Assembly: GCF_028682475.1 (NCBI RefSeq)
Contig: NZ_JANHLE010000044.1
Coordinates: forward strand, 1 to 34,256
Source of the DNA: Pseudomonas putida
Lineage (GTDB): Bacteria > Pseudomonadota > Gammaproteobacteria > Pseudomonadales > Pseudomonadaceae
DNA: 34,256 bases
Reading direction: 5' to 3'
Shown: positions 14,767 to 23,627 of the stretch, piece after piece
How the letters are laid out: every line of letters begins with the position of its first letter
Numbering within the stretch: the first letter of the stretch is position 1
Notes under the pieces: generated by a model
Databases searched by the model: none
What the model saw: the letters and a program-made list of their open reading frames with translations, nothing else
What the model was told of the DNA's origin: nothing
Made by a program: the position numbers and the translations under genes

Positions 14767-16554
14767 GTGTCCTTCAACCACTACTACCAAAGCGAACTCA
14801 CCGCCCTGCGCCAGCTCGGCCGCCGCTTCGCCGAGCGTAGTCCGGCGTTGGCGCCATTTCTCGGCGAGGCCGGGCGGGACCCGGATGTGGAGCGCCTGCT
14901 CGAAGGGTTCGCTTTTCTCACCGGACGTCTGCGCCAGAAGCTCGATGACGAGCTGCCGGAGCTGAGTCACTCGCTGATGCATCTGTTGTGGCCGAACTAC
15001 ATGCGCCCGCTGCCGGCGTTCAGCATTCTCCAGTTCGAGCCGCTCAAGCAGTCCGGGCCGGCCCTTTGCGTGGCGCGTGATACGCCGGTGGAGAGCCAGC
15101 CCATCGATGGTGTGAGCTGCCGTTTCCGCACCTGCTACCCGACCGATATCCTGCCGCTGAACCTGACGGCACTGAATTACTCGATGACAGGGGATGGCGC
15201 GTTGCTCAGCCTGCGTCTGGAGATGAGCTGCGACGGCCATCTCAGCGAGGTGAACCTGAGCCGTCTGCGCCTGCACCTGGCGGGCGAGCGCTATATCAGC
15301 CAGATGCTCTACCTGAGCCTGCTGCGCAACCTCGAAGGCATCGAGCTGGTGCCGCTGGACAAGGACGGCAAACCGTTTCCAGGGGAGGGCAGCAGCACTG
15401 TGTCGTTCAAGCTGTCAGGCAATCGCGTGCAGCCAGTGGGCTTTGCCGAAGAAGAGGCACTGATCCCGTATCCGCTGAATACGTTTCGCGGTTATCGCTA
15501 CCTGCAGGAGTACTTCGCGTTTCAGGACAAGTTCCTGTTCGTCGATCTGGACGGCCTGGAGCTGCTCTCGTCGCTGCCGCAGGACACCCTCAAGCAGGCA
15601 CACGGCCTGGAAGTGCGCTTCGACATTCGCAAGAGCGGCATCCAGCGCCTGCGCCCGACCCTGGAAAACGTCAAGCTGTATTGCACGCCCATCGTCAACC
15701 TGTTCAAGCACGATGCCCTGCCGATCCGCCTCGACGGCAAACAGGATGAGTACCTGTTGCTGCCGGCCGTCTACGAGCTGCAGCACTGCGGGGTGTTCTC
15801 GGTGGACGCCGTGACCGGCTGGGACCCCGGCAGCCTGACTTACCAGGACTATGTGCCGTTCGAGTCGTTCGAGCACGACCCGAGTTTCGATGTCTCGCAA
15901 CGACGTCCGCACTACAGCGTCCGCCAGCGGACTTCGCTGCTGCACGATGGCCTGGACACTTACCTGAGCTTTGCCATCCGTGACACCGAGGTCCACGAAA
16001 CCCTGTCCATCGAGCTGACCTGCACCAACCAGAACCTGGCGCGGCGTCTCAAGCTTGGCGAGATCAACCGGTCGTGTGCGCAGACCCCGGAGTTCCTCAG
16101 GTTCAGCAATATTACTGCGGCTACCTCGAGTTACGCGCCACCGCTGAATCGCGACTTCCTGTGGAAGCTGATCAGCAACATGTCGCTCAACTATCTGTCG
16201 CTGGCCAACCTCGATGCGCTCAAGGTGATCCTCGAAACCTACGACCTGCCGCGCTACTACGACCAGCACCTGGAAAAAGTCAGCAAGCGCCTGCTGAACG
16301 GGCTCAAGTCGATCCGTCACGAGCATGTCGACAGGTTGCATCGCGGCTTGCCGATGCGCGGTTTGCGCACCGAGCTGACCATCGACCCGGAAGGTTACAT
16401 CGGCGAGGGCGACATGTTCGTGTTCGCCTCGGTCCTCAACGAATTTTTCGCTCTTTACGCCAGTCTCAACTCGTATCACGAGCTGCGGGTAAAAAGTACA
16501 CAGGGAGAGGTGTACCAATGGACACCCCGTATGGGCCTGCAGCCCCTGCTTTAA
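14767..16554 (+). CDS. tssF: TssF, baseplate wedge protein
   Basis: TssF (HsiG/VasA) forms the baseplate wedge with TssG, TssE and TssK. It has 595 residues and starts at GTG, six bases after AGGGAG. The N-terminus YYQSELTALRQLGRRFAER and the following AFLTGRLRQKLDDELPELSH are family signatures, as is SLMHLLWPNYMRPLPAFSI. The C-terminal region contains GEGDMFVFASVLNEFFALYA, also typical. The gene overlaps tssG by 37 bases in another frame. Confidence 0.97.
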   Translation: MSFNHYYQSELTALRQLGRRFAERSPALAPFLGEAGRDPDVERLLEGFAFLTGRLRQKLDDELPELSHSLMHLLWPNYMRPLPAFSILQFEPLKQSGPALCVARDTPVESQPIDGVSCRFRTCYPTDILPLNLTALNYSMTGDGALLSLRLEMSCDGHLSEVNLSRLRLHLAGERYISQMLYLSLLRNLEGIELVPLDKDGKPFPGEGSSTVSFKLSGNRVQPVGFAEEEALIPYPLNTFRGYRYLQEYFAFQDKFLFVDLDGLELLSSLPQDTLKQAHGLEVRFDIRKSGIQRLRPTLENVKLYCTPIVNLFKHDALPIRLDGKQDEYLLLPAVYELQHCGVFSVDAVTGWDPGSLTYQDYVPFESFEHDPSFDVSQRRPHYSVRQRTSLLHDGLDTYLSFAIRDTEVHETLSIELTCTNQNLARRLKLGEINRSCAQTPEFLRFSNITAATSSYAPPLNRDFLWKLISNMSLNYLSLANLDALKVILETYDLPRYYDQHLEKVSKRLLNGLKSIRHEHVDRLHRGLPMRGLRTELTIDPEGYIGEGDMFVFASVLNEFFALYASLNSYHELRVKSTQGEVYQWTPRMGLQPLL

Positions 16555-17525
16555 GCGGACTGACACGGGTCGTGCGCGAGTACTCGCTGTACCAGGCCGT
16601 GCTGGTGGTGGTGAGCCGCCTGCGCGATGCCCATCCAGAACTGAGCGAAGAGGAACTCTACGACCAGCTGGAGTTCCAGGCCAATCCGAGCCTGGGTTTC
16701 CCGGGCAGCGACGTCGATCGCGTGGAGTTTTTTCACGAGCACGGGCAACTGCGTGCGCGGCTGCGTTTCAACCTGATCGGGCTGTTCGGCTCCGGATCGC
16801 CGCTGCCGGCGTTTTACGGTGAGCAGGCCCTCGGCGACAACGAGGACGGCAACCCGACCCGCCACTTCCTCGATCTGTTCCACCATCGTCTGCAGCGGTT
16901 GATGCTGCCGATCTGGCGCAAGTACCGCTACCGCGCCAGTTTCAAGAGCGGTGCGCTCGACCCGTTTTCGGCCCAGCTGTTCGCCCTGATCGGCCTTGGT
17001 GGCGAGGACATCCGCAAAGCCAGGGAGCTGAACTGGCGACGCCTGCTGCCGTACCTCGGCCTGCTCAGCCTGCGGGCCCACTCGGCGGCACTGATCGAGG
17101 CCGTACTGCGTTACTACTTCAAGCATGCGCAGCTGGTGATCGAGCAGTGCATCGAGCGCCGGGTAGAGATTCTCGAAGAACAACGCAACCGCTTGGGCCG
17201 CGCCAACAGCGTGCTTGGCCAGGATCTGGTGCTGGGCGAGGGCGTGCGCGACCGCTGCGGCAAGTTCCGCATTCATATCCGTCAGCTGGACTGGCAGCGC
17301 TTTCACGAATTCCTGCCGATCGGTTTCGGCTACCAGCCGCTTTGCGCGTTGGTGCGCTTCACCCTGCGTGATCCGCTGGACTACGACATCCGCCTGGTCC
17401 TGCGCCAGGAAGAAATACGCGAGCTGCGCATCGGTGAGCAGAACGCCTGCCACCTCGGCTGGACCAGCTGGCTCGGCCGCGAACGCGCGGACGGTGTGGT
17501 GACCCTGGGCAGCAAATCTCTTTAA
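16518..17525 (+). CDS. tssG: TssG, baseplate wedge protein
   Basis: TssG (HsiH/VasB) is the partner of TssF. The frame is open from 16074, but the start is placed at the ATG at 16518, where GAGAGG lies upstream and the protein begins MDTPYGPAAPALSGL. This gives 335 residues, the usual size, with a 37-base overlap with tssF. Family stretches are SLYQAVLVVVSRLRDAHPEL, GFPGSDVDRVEF, FNLIGLFGSGSPLPAFY and the LFHHRLQRLMLPIWRKYRY motif. The upstream extension would be Arg/Gln-rich sequence that merely shadows tssF. Confidence 0.96.
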   Translation: MDTPYGPAAPALSGLTRVVREYSLYQAVLVVVSRLRDAHPELSEEELYDQLEFQANPSLGFPGSDVDRVEFFHEHGQLRARLRFNLIGLFGSGSPLPAFYGEQALGDNEDGNPTRHFLDLFHHRLQRLMLPIWRKYRYRASFKSGALDPFSAQLFALIGLGGEDIRKARELNWRRLLPYLGLLSLRAHSAALIEAVLRYYFKHAQLVIEQCIERRVEILEEQRNRLGRANSVLGQDLVLGEGVRDRCGKFRIHIRQLDWQRFHEFLPIGFGYQPLCALVRFTLRDPLDYDIRLVLRQEEIRELRIGEQNACHLGWTSWLGRERADGVVTLGSKSL

Positions 17526-17536
17526 GGACAGATGAC

Positions 17537-20140
17537 ATGATCAACGTAGATCTGCAGCAACTTATCCAGGCACTTGACGCCGAAACCCGCCGCGATCTGG
17601 AAAGCTCCGCCGAGCGCTGCGTCGCCCGGGGTGGCAGCAAGATCCTGATCGAAGACCTGCTGCTGAGCCTGCTGGAGCGACCGCAGGGCCTGCTTGCACG
17701 TGCGTTGCAGGACGCCGACGTGGACCTCAGCGAACTGAGCGCGGCCTTGCAGACGCGGGCAGAGCAGAGTGCTTCGCGCAACCCGGTGTTCGCCCCCGAG
17801 CTCGTGCAATGGCTGCAGGATGCCTTGCTGGTGGCCAACCTCGAACTCGGTCAGAGCCAGGTCGAACAGGCGGCGCTGATCCTGGCGCTGTTGCGCAATC
17901 CGATGCGCTACGCCGGCAGCCGTTACCAGCCGCTGCTGGCCAGGCTGAACATCGAACGCCTGAAGGATTTTGCCTTGTCGCAGCAGCCAGCGCCGGGCAT
18001 GGGCAAACCGCCAGCGCCGGGTGAGTCACTATTGCAGCGCTTCACGCACAACCTGACCCAGCAGGCACGCGAAGGCAAGCTCGATCCGGTGCTGTGCCGC
18101 GACGACGCGATCCGCCAGATGGTCGACATTCTCGCCCGTCGCCGCAAGAACAACCCGATTGTGGTCGGCGAGGCCGGCGTCGGTAAAACTGCCGTGGTCG
18201 AAGGCCTCGCCTCGCGCATTGCCACCGGTGAAGTGCCGCAGGTGCTCCAGGGCGTTGAGTTGCTCGCGCTGGACATGGGGCTGCTGCAGGCGGGCGCCAG
18301 CGTCAAGGGTGAGTTCGAGCGCCGCCTCAAGGGCGTGATCGACGAGGTCAAGGCCTCGCCCAAGCCAATCATTCTGTTTATCGACGAGGCCCACACCCTG
18401 ATCGGTGCGGGGGGCAATGCGGGCGGTTCCGACGCGGCCAACCTGCTCAAGCCCGCCCTGGCCCGAGGCGAGCTACGCACCATCGCGGCCACGACCTGGG
18501 CCGAGTACAAGAAGTACTTCGAGAAAGACCCGGCGCTCGCCCGTCGTTTCCAGCCGGTGCAGCTGCATGAGCCGACGGTCGGCGAGGCGGTGACCATCTT
18601 GCGTGGCCTGGCCCGGGTCTACGAGAACAGCCATGGTATCTACCTGCGCGATGATGCGGTGGTGGCTGCGGCCGAACTGTCGGCCCGTTACCTGGCCGGC
18701 CGGCAACTGCCGGACAAAGCCGTGGACGTGCTAGACACTGCCTGTGCCCGGGTGCGCATCAGCCTGGCGGCGCCGCCCCAGCGTCTGGAACGCCTGCGTG
18801 GCGAGCTGGCTGAAGGTAACCGCCAGCTTCAGGCGCTGCGCCGCGATGGCGAAGCGGGTCTGACGATCGATCAGCAAGCACTGGATGCGCTGGAGAATCG
18901 TCTGGCACTGGCCGAGGCCGAGCAGCAAACCCTGGAAACCCTGTGGAGCGAGCAGCGCACGCTGGCTGAGCGCCTGCTCGAACTGCGCCAGCAACTGGCC
19001 AAGGCCCGCGAAGCGGCCAGCCAGCCAGCGTTGGTGTCGGTGGCAGAGGGGCAGGGCGTCGAGGTCCTGGAAGCCGCCCTTGATGAAGCCCATCGCGCCC
19101 TGAGCGATGCCCAGCGTCAAGAACGTCTGGTCAGCTTCGAAGTCTGTCCACGCCTGGTGGCCGAAGTGATCAGCGCCTGGACCGGTGTGCCGCTGTCGCA
19201 ACTGGCCCGTGAGCACAATGCCAAAGTGGCCAGTTTCGCCAGCGACTTGCGCACCCGTATTCGTGGTCAGGAACAAGCGGTGCAGGCACTGGACCGTTCG
19301 ATGCGCGCCACCGCCGCCGGCCTGAACAAGCCGGATGCGCCGGTGGGCGTATTCCTGCTGGTGGGGCCGAGCGGCGTCGGCAAAACCGAAACCGCCCTGG
19401 CCCTGGCGGACCTGCTGTACGGAGGCGAACGGTTCATCACCACCATCAACATGTCCGAGTTCCAGGAAAAACACACCGTGTCGCGGCTGATCGGTGCGCC
19501 CCCAGGCTATGTTGGCTACGGCGAGGGCGGCATGCTCACCGAGGCCGTGCGGCAGAAGCCGTATTCGGTGGTGCTCCTCGATGAGGTCGAGAAAGCCGAC
19601 CCGGATGTGCTCAACCTGTTCTATCAGATCTTCGACAAAGGCGTGGTCAACGATGGCGAAGGGCGTGAGATTGATTTTCGCAATACCCTGATTCTGATGA
19701 CCTCGAACCTGGGCAGCGAGCGGATCAGCACGCTGTGCGAGAACGGCGAACGACCGAGTGCCGAGATACTGGAAGAAACCATCCGTCCGGTCCTCAGCAA
19801 GCATTTCAAACCAGCGCTGCTGGCGCGTATGCGCGTTGTGCCGTACTACCCGGTGGGTGGCCCGGTGCTGCGTGAGCTGATCGAAATCAAGCTCGGCCGT
19901 CTGGGTGAGCGCCTTAGCCGTCGCCAGCTGGAATTCAGCTATTGCCAGAATCTGGTCGATCACCTGGCCGAACGCTGCACCCAGAGCGAAAGCGGCGCGC
20001 GTCTGATCGATCACTTGCTCGACTTGCATGTGCTGCCGTTGGTGGCCGACCGCCTGCTGGATGCCATGGCCACTGGCGAGTGCCTCAAGCGCGTGCACGC
20101 GACGTTCGACAGCGGCGGCGTGACGTGCGAGTTCGCCTGA
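17537..20140 (+). CDS. clpV: TssH/ClpV, AAA+ sheath-recycling ATPase
   Basis: ClpV is a hexameric Clp/Hsp100 ATPase that extracts TssC from contracted sheaths and lets them be reused. It has 867 residues. The N-domain (about 1-160) binds the sheath. The first AAA+ domain has Walker A GEAGVGKT at 211-218 and Walker B ILFIDEAH at 279-286. A coiled-coil M-domain covers about 400-530. The second AAA+ domain has Walker A GPSGVGKT at 610-617 and Walker B VVLLDE at 678-683. Both ATP sites look intact. AAGGA precedes the ATG. It corresponds to clpV2 by position. Confidence 0.98.
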   Translation: MINVDLQQLIQALDAETRRDLESSAERCVARGGSKILIEDLLLSLLERPQGLLARALQDADVDLSELSAALQTRAEQSASRNPVFAPELVQWLQDALLVANLELGQSQVEQAALILALLRNPMRYAGSRYQPLLARLNIERLKDFALSQQPAPGMGKPPAPGESLLQRFTHNLTQQAREGKLDPVLCRDDAIRQMVDILARRRKNNPIVVGEAGVGKTAVVEGLASRIATGEVPQVLQGVELLALDMGLLQAGASVKGEFERRLKGVIDEVKASPKPIILFIDEAHTLIGAGGNAGGSDAANLLKPALARGELRTIAATTWAEYKKYFEKDPALARRFQPVQLHEPTVGEAVTILRGLARVYENSHGIYLRDDAVVAAAELSARYLAGRQLPDKAVDVLDTACARVRISLAAPPQRLERLRGELAEGNRQLQALRRDGEAGLTIDQQALDALENRLALAEAEQQTLETLWSEQRTLAERLLELRQQLAKAREAASQPALVSVAEGQGVEVLEAALDEAHRALSDAQRQERLVSFEVCPRLVAEVISAWTGVPLSQLAREHNAKVASFASDLRTRIRGQEQAVQALDRSMRATAAGLNKPDAPVGVFLLVGPSGVGKTETALALADLLYGGERFITTINMSEFQEKHTVSRLIGAPPGYVGYGEGGMLTEAVRQKPYSVVLLDEVEKADPDVLNLFYQIFDKGVVNDGEGREIDFRNTLILMTSNLGSERISTLCENGERPSAEILEETIRPVLSKHFKPALLARMRVVPYYPVGGPVLRELIEIKLGRLGERLSRRQLEFSYCQNLVDHLAERCTQSESGARLIDHLLDLHVLPLVADRLLDAMATGECLKRVHATFDSGGVTCEFA

Positions 20141-20150
20141 GGTGGGTGCG

Positions 20151-21668
20151 ATGTTCACGCGTGTAGCGCAACCTTTGGTCTACGCCGAGGCGCTGCTGGC
20201 CCAGTTCACCCAGCTGTCCCGGGCGGCTGACGCTGCCACGTTGCTAGGCGATTTCGTGCGCGCTGCGGCCACGCTGAGCAATTGCGAGCTGAGCCAGCTG
20301 TACCTGCTGGACGCTACCCATACCCGGCTCGAACTGAGCACCGAATGCCTGGGCGGCTTCCTGCAACCACGGGAAGCGCAGAGCCTGGCGGCGGATTACA
20401 ACGGTGAGCAGCTGCTGCAATTCGCCCTGTGCCAGAACCGCACGGTGAGCCTGGTCGGGCTGAGTGGCAGTGTGCACGAAACCAGCTTTCTGCCGGCCCA
20501 GGACGTACCCTGGCAGTCGCTGTTGTGCGTGCCGCTGGTGAATGCACAAAAGGCTGTAGCAGGTCTGTTGCTGTGCGCCAGCCGTGAACATGTGGAGCTT
20601 CAGGTGTTCGCCGATTCCCTGCTGCAACTGGGCGCGTTCGTGCTCGGGCAACTGCATCTGCTGCAGCACCCGCGCCGTGCGCAAGGCGAGGCGACAGCGG
20701 TGGCCAGCCCGCCGGTCAGCGCCAGCGGTTACGGGCTGATCGGCAACAGCACGGCCATGCGTCAGACCTGCCGGATGATCAGCAAGGTGCTGCACAGCCC
20801 CTATACCGTATTGCTCTGTGGCGAGACCGGCACCGGCAAGGAAGTGGTGGCCCGCGCTATTCATGACTGCGGCCCGCGGCGCTCGCGGATGCTGGTCGTG
20901 CAGAACTGCGCGGCGTTCCCGGAGAACCTGCTGGAGAGCGAGCTGTTCGGCTACCGCAAAGGTGCCTTCACCGGAGCCGATCGCGACCGGCCCGGGCTGT
21001 TCGATGCAGCCAATGGCGGCACCCTGTTGCTGGACGAAATCGGCGACATGCCATTGTCCCTGCAAGCCAAGCTGTTACGCGTGCTGCAGGAGGGCGAGAT
21101 TCGTCCGCTGGGGTCCAACGACACGCACAAGATCGATGTGCGCATCATCGCCGCGACCCATCGCGACCTGGCTGTGCTGGTCAGCGAAGGCACGTTTCGC
21201 GAAGACCTGTACTACCGCCTGGCGCAGTTCCCGATCGAGTTACCGCCCCTGCGCCAGCGTGAAGACGACATCCTCGAGCTGGCCCGGCACTTCGCCGCCA
21301 AGGCCTGCGACTTCCTGCAGCGCGCCCCGGTGAGCTGGTCGGAGTCCGCCCTCAATCACCTGTTGAACTACAGCTTTCCGGGCAACGTGCGTGAGCTCAA
21401 GGGCCTGGTGGAGCGCGCGGTGTTGTTGTGCGAGGGCGGCGAGTTGCAGGCCGGGCACTTCTCCCTGAGCAGCGAAGCACTGCCGGAAGAACCCGGGCTG
21501 AACCTGCGTGAGCGTCTGGAAAAGGTCGAGCGCCATCTACTGCTCGATTGCCTGCGCAAGAACGACGGCAATCAGACCCTGGCGGCCCGTGAGCTGGGGT
21601 TGCCCAGGCGCACGCTGCTGTACCGCCTCGGGCGGCTGAACATCAATCTCGGCGACTTCGAGGGCTAG
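20151..21668 (+). CDS. sfa2: Sigma-54-dependent transcriptional activator (Sfa2-like)
   Basis: This is a bacterial enhancer-binding protein for RNA polymerase with sigma-54 (RpoN). The ATG at 20151 has GAGG eight bases upstream, overlapping the clpV stop, and gives 505 residues. A GTG at 20142 would add three. Residues about 15-185 look like a GAF sensor domain. The AAA+ domain has Walker A GETGTGKE (224-231), the sigma-54-contacting GAFTGA loop (271-276) and Walker B LLLDEIG (292-298). The C-terminus is a Fis-type helix-turn-helix (NQTLAARELGLPRRTLLYRL). It matches sfa2 of the H2-T6SS by position and probably regulates T6SS, hcp or vgrG promoters, but I see no clear -24/-12 site in the window. 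Confidence 0.93.
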   Translation: MFTRVAQPLVYAEALLAQFTQLSRAADAATLLGDFVRAAATLSNCELSQLYLLDATHTRLELSTECLGGFLQPREAQSLAADYNGEQLLQFALCQNRTVSLVGLSGSVHETSFLPAQDVPWQSLLCVPLVNAQKAVAGLLLCASREHVELQVFADSLLQLGAFVLGQLHLLQHPRRAQGEATAVASPPVSASGYGLIGNSTAMRQTCRMISKVLHSPYTVLLCGETGTGKEVVARAIHDCGPRRSRMLVVQNCAAFPENLLESELFGYRKGAFTGADRDRPGLFDAANGGTLLLDEIGDMPLSLQAKLLRVLQEGEIRPLGSNDTHKIDVRIIAATHRDLAVLVSEGTFREDLYYRLAQFPIELPPLRQREDDILELARHFAAKACDFLQRAPVSWSESALNHLLNYSFPGNVRELKGLVERAVLLCEGGELQAGHFSLSSEALPEEPGLNLRERLEKVERHLLLDCLRKNDGNQTLAARELGLPRRTLLYRLGRLNINLGDFEG

Positions 21669-21763
21669 CACGACATGGCTGGCCCGAGCGTCTTTTTCCT
21701 TTCTCGGAGCGTCGCCCGCAAGGGCCGGTGCTTCGGACTTTGTCTATCCATGGAGACCTTCCG

Positions 21764-21904
21764 ATGTCTGTTCGTCACTGGCAAGCCGCGCTGCTGGCTC
21801 TAGTCGTTCTCAGCGGCCTCGGCGGCTGTAGCGGCAATTACAAATTCAATGACAACACCTATCGCCCCTTGGGTGATCCGCAGGCGGTCAATCGCGGCAA
21901 GTGA
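21764..21904 (+). CDS. Small lipoprotein OrfX-like (46 aa)
   Basis: This short gene encodes 46 residues starting MSVRHWQAALLALVVLSGLG, with a signal peptide ending in LGGC (Cys22), so the mature lipoprotein is only 25 residues and ends at a TGA just before fha. TGGAGA lies upstream of the ATG. The mature part (SGNYKFNDNTYRPLGDPQAV) is polar. It occupies the place of orfX between sfa2 and fha2 in the P. aeruginosa H2 cluster, and that synteny is the main support. The function is unknown; a minor envelope component of the T6SS is conceivable. The 95 bases before it hold no other gene. Confidence 0.75.
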   Translation: MSVRHWQAALLALVVLSGLGGCSGNYKFNDNTYRPLGDPQAVNRGK

Positions 21905-21921
21905 GCGCAAGGAGCATCATG

Positions 21922-23115
21922 ATGGAACTGATTTTCGACTTGCTGAAAAGCAAGCAGGCCGTGCCCGCAGCGTTGCGCAGTAAAACGTTCGACGCGGCGG
22001 GCGGTGCGATCGGGCGGGCCGAGGATTGCTACTGGTTCCTTGAGGATAAAACGCGTGAGTTGTCCAACCACCACGCGATCGTCAGCTATCGCGACGGGTC
22101 TTTTTTCCTCACCGATTCCAGCACCAACGGTACCCAGGACATCGACAGCGGCGCCTATCTGCGCCCGGGCGAGCCGCAGCGTATCGAGCACGGCAGCGTC
22201 TACAGGCTGGGGGGCTTTCAGGTCCGCGCGCGGCTGGTGCGCGATCCGGCGACTGTCGATGTCGAGGCCGGTCGTCCTCAGGCCGCTGGCAGTACCATTC
22301 CCGATGACGCGTTCCTCGACCTTGATCCGCTCAACGCCCTGGATGAACAGGAGCGGATGTATTCGGAAATCGACGAGTTGGCCGCGCTCGACACGCCGCG
22401 TCAGGAACCACAGCAACGCGCAGATTTCGCCCGTATCGACATGGAAAGCCTGCTGGTGCCGGAGTTGGTGGCGCCGCCCGAGGTGCCGGTCGCTGTCGAG
22501 CCGGCCCCGATGGCGCGCCAGAGTGAAACCTTCTGGGAACGCTTCGGTGCAGCGCTGGGGGTGGATCTCAAAGGCCTCGATCAGGACAGCCGCGAAGCCC
22601 TGGCGATCAATGCCGCACGCCTGCTCAAGCAAAGCATTGGTGGATTGCAGCAGAGCCTGCGCACCCGTAGTGAGCTGAAGAACGAATTGCGTCTGGCGCT
22701 GACCAGCGTCCAGAGCGGCAGCAGGAACCCGCTCAAGTTCGCCCAGGACGCCAGTGAAGCGCTGAGCATCCTGCTGCAGGAGAGCAAGTCAGGCCAGTTG
22801 CCGGCGGAGCAGGCAATCGCCCGGGCGTTTAACGACTTACAGGCGCATCAGGTGGCGTTGTTGACGGCCAGCCGCGCGGCGATGCGCAGTACCCTCGAGC
22901 ACTTCTCGCCACAGCAGCTGACCCTGCGTTTCGAACGCGACAGCAAACCGCTGCTGGCCACTTCCGGCAGCCGTTGGCGGGCATACCACCGCTATCACCA
23001 GGCGCTGCGTGAGGATGATGACTGGAGCGAGCGCCTGCTGGCCCGTGACTTCGCCCAGGCCTACGAAGAACAGATTCGCCTGATCGCCACCCTTCACACC
23101 GAACACCAAGGATGA
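21922..23115 (+). CDS. fha2: Fha, FHA-domain T6SS scaffold protein (Fha2/TagH-like)
   Basis: Forkhead-associated proteins bind phosphothreonine and pass the kinase signal to T6SS assembly. The start is at the second of two adjacent ATGs (21919, 21922), seven bases after AAGGAG; the reading frame continues from the orfX region. It has 397 residues. The FHA domain occupies about 5-105 with GGAIGR (27-32), SNHHA (48-52) and DSSTNGT (65-71). SNHHA replaces the usual SR-HA form, but the key Ser, His and Asn are kept. A Pro/Glu-rich linker leads to the VI_FHA C-terminal domain (RSELKNELRLAL, GSRNPLKFA). The kinase/phosphatase pair sits at the end of the same operon. Confidence 0.93.
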   Translation: MELIFDLLKSKQAVPAALRSKTFDAAGGAIGRAEDCYWFLEDKTRELSNHHAIVSYRDGSFFLTDSSTNGTQDIDSGAYLRPGEPQRIEHGSVYRLGGFQVRARLVRDPATVDVEAGRPQAAGSTIPDDAFLDLDPLNALDEQERMYSEIDELAALDTPRQEPQQRADFARIDMESLLVPELVAPPEVPVAVEPAPMARQSETFWERFGAALGVDLKGLDQDSREALAINAARLLKQSIGGLQQSLRTRSELKNELRLALTSVQSGSRNPLKFAQDASEALSILLQESKSGQLPAEQAIARAFNDLQAHQVALLTASRAAMRSTLEHFSPQQLTLRFERDSKPLLATSGSRWRAYHRYHQALREDDDWSERLLARDFAQAYEEQIRLIATLHTEHQG

Positions 23116-23627
23116 AACGCATGTCTCGCTGCTCGACCCTGTTACTCAAGATGCTGGCTGCGTTGACGGCTCTGGCATTGCTGGCCGGTTGCTCGTCGCT
23201 GTCGCCGTACTCGAGCATGACCAAGCTGAACCTCAAGCTGACCGCCAGCGACCGGCTCAACCCGGACCTCAACGGTCGGCCGTCGCCGATTGTGGTGCGG
23301 CTGATCGAACTCAAGCATCCGGTGGCCTTCGAGAACGCCGATTTCTTCAGCCTTTACGAACGCGCCAAGGAGTCCCTGGCACCGGACCTGGTGACCAGCG
23401 AAGAGCTTGAGTTGCGCCCGGGTGAAACCGTCGAACTCAAGCTCAGCGTCGAAGACGGCAGCCGCTACGTCGGTGTGCTTGCCGCCTACCGCGACCTGGC
23501 GGACACCCAGTGGCGCTATGTGGTCCAGCTCACGCCGGTGGCGCTTACCGAAGCCGATCTGACCCTCGACCAGGCCGGCATCCGCTCCAGCAATGCAACG
23601 CTCGCCAAGGCGGACAAGTCATCATGA
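23112..23627 (+). CDS. tssJ: TssJ, outer-membrane lipoprotein of the membrane complex
   Basis: TssJ (Lip/VasD) anchors the TssLM complex to the outer membrane. It has 171 residues, starting in an ATGA overlap with the fha stop. The signal peptide is a basic MKRMSR followed by a hydrophobic core and lipobox LLAGC (Cys27), with Ser at +2, compatible with the outer membrane. The mature part has the transthyretin-like TssJ features (LNPDLNGRPSPIVVRLIELK, FFSLYERAKESL, ELRPGETVELKLSVEDGSRY). It also overlaps tssK by four bases. Confidence 0.95.
   Translation: MKRMSRCSTLLLKMLAALTALALLAGCSSLSPYSSMTKLNLKLTASDRLNPDLNGRPSPIVVRLIELKHPVAFENADFFSLYERAKESLAPDLVTSEELELRPGETVELKLSVEDGSRYVGVLAAYRDLADTQWRYVVQLTPVALTEADLTLDQAGIRSSNATLAKADKSS

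Noticed and set aside
16074..16517. A 148-codon in-frame N-terminal extension of tssG
   Set aside because: It overlaps tssF completely, is Arg/Gln-rich, and the ATG at 16518 has a ribosome site and gives the usual TssG N-terminus and length.
18731..20158. A long antisense open frame (475 codons) opposite clpV
   Set aside because: It is a shadow of the GC-rich clpV codons; its composition (His/Gln/Ala-rich) fits no protein family, and clpV is unmistakable on the other strand.
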